DNA of 6,332 nucleotides, taken from positions 1 to 6,332 of the forward strand of contig JAFDCA010000103.1 of NCBI GenBank assembly GCA_019313025.1, written 5' to 3'. A program made the position numbers and the translations under genes. Source of the stretch: Deltaproteobacteria bacterium. Its GTDB lineage: Bacteria > Desulfobacterota > Desulfobacteria > Desulfobacterales > UBA11574. This document shows, in pieces, positions 6,256 through 6,332 of this stretch; position 1 is the stretch's first letter; each line of letters begins with the position of its first letter. The notes under the pieces were generated by a model. That model had not been told where the DNA came from. It was given only the letters and a program-made list of their open reading frames with translations, and ran no database searches.

Positions 6256-6332
6256 TTACCGATTCCCGCTTTCAACAGGTTTCATGTGTGGAAAAAGAAT
6301 CACTTCTCTGATGGAAGCGGCATTCGTAAAGA
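6256..6332 (-). CDS. lysS: Lysyl-tRNA synthetase LysS, C-terminal fragment (cut by window edge)
   Basis: The minus strand, read from 6330, gives FTNAASIREVILFP followed by HMKPVESGNR and a TAA at 6258-6256. This matches the C-terminus of class II lysyl-tRNA synthetase, whose motif 3 region ends LFTNS-TIRDVILFP-M-P in E. coli and relatives. The enzyme attaches lysine to tRNA-Lys in the cytoplasm. Only 24 codons plus the stop are present, too few for a domain description, and the catalytic body lies beyond the right edge. lysS immediately upstream of lolCD is, to my knowledge, common in deltaproteobacteria, which supports the call. The 306-nt gap to lolC suggests that lolC may have its own promoter. 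Confidence 0.85.
   Translation of the reverse strand, partial: FTNAASIREVILFPHMKPVESGNR

Noticed and set aside
6093..6311. 72-codon plus-strand ORF at the right edge
   Set aside because: It crosses the low-complexity repeat tract and overlaps the lysS C-terminus on the minus strand; its composition is Pro/Ser/Phe-rich from the pyrimidine-rich tract.
1..6332. CRISPR array, tRNA, rRNA, transposase or novel defence system
   Set aside because: No regularly spaced repeats, no cloverleaf-like sequence and no transposase motifs were seen; nearly all the sequence is explained by conserved envelope genes.

Overview
The window is a stretch of Gram-negative chromosome carrying cell-envelope genes, all read from the minus strand. 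In transcription order they are: the last codons of lysS, a repeat-rich gap, lolC/E, lolD, bamA, skp (ompH) and the first half of lpxD. The order lysS - lolCD - bamA - skp - lpxD, the BamA of 881 residues with an extra N-terminal domain, and the moderately AT-rich composition suggest a deltaproteobacterium (Desulfobacterota, perhaps Desulfobacterales). That placement is inferred from gene order and protein style, since no sequence search was possible.

Layout from right to left (5' to 3' for the genes): lysS C-terminus (6256-6332, cut by the window edge); a 306-nt noncoding gap with short degenerate repeats, an inverted repeat and a weak promoter candidate (5950-6255); lolC/E (4714-5949), overlapping lolD (4008-4721) by 8 nt; a 134-nt gap with a nested inverted repeat and a possible promoter (3874-4007); bamA (1228-3873); skp (626-1162) behind a perfect Shine-Dalgarno; a 53-nt AT-rich spacer; and lpxD (from 572 leftwards).

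The genes fit one theme, building the outer membrane. LolCD releases lipoproteins from the inner membrane. Skp carries unfolded outer-membrane proteins across the periplasm. BamA inserts them. LpxD makes the diacyl-glucosamine precursor of lipid A. LysS is a housekeeping neighbour.

The most notable thing is at the left edge. Bases 1-55 are an exact reverse complement of 670-724 inside skp. LpxD homology runs cleanly until that point and then becomes antisense skp. An essential gene broken by a perfect, undiverged inverted copy at a sequence end is best explained as a fold-back chimera from amplification or assembly, not as biology. I see no undescribed system, mobile element, CRISPR array or RNA gene here. 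The more biological points are the extra domain on BamA and the structured or repetitive gaps.
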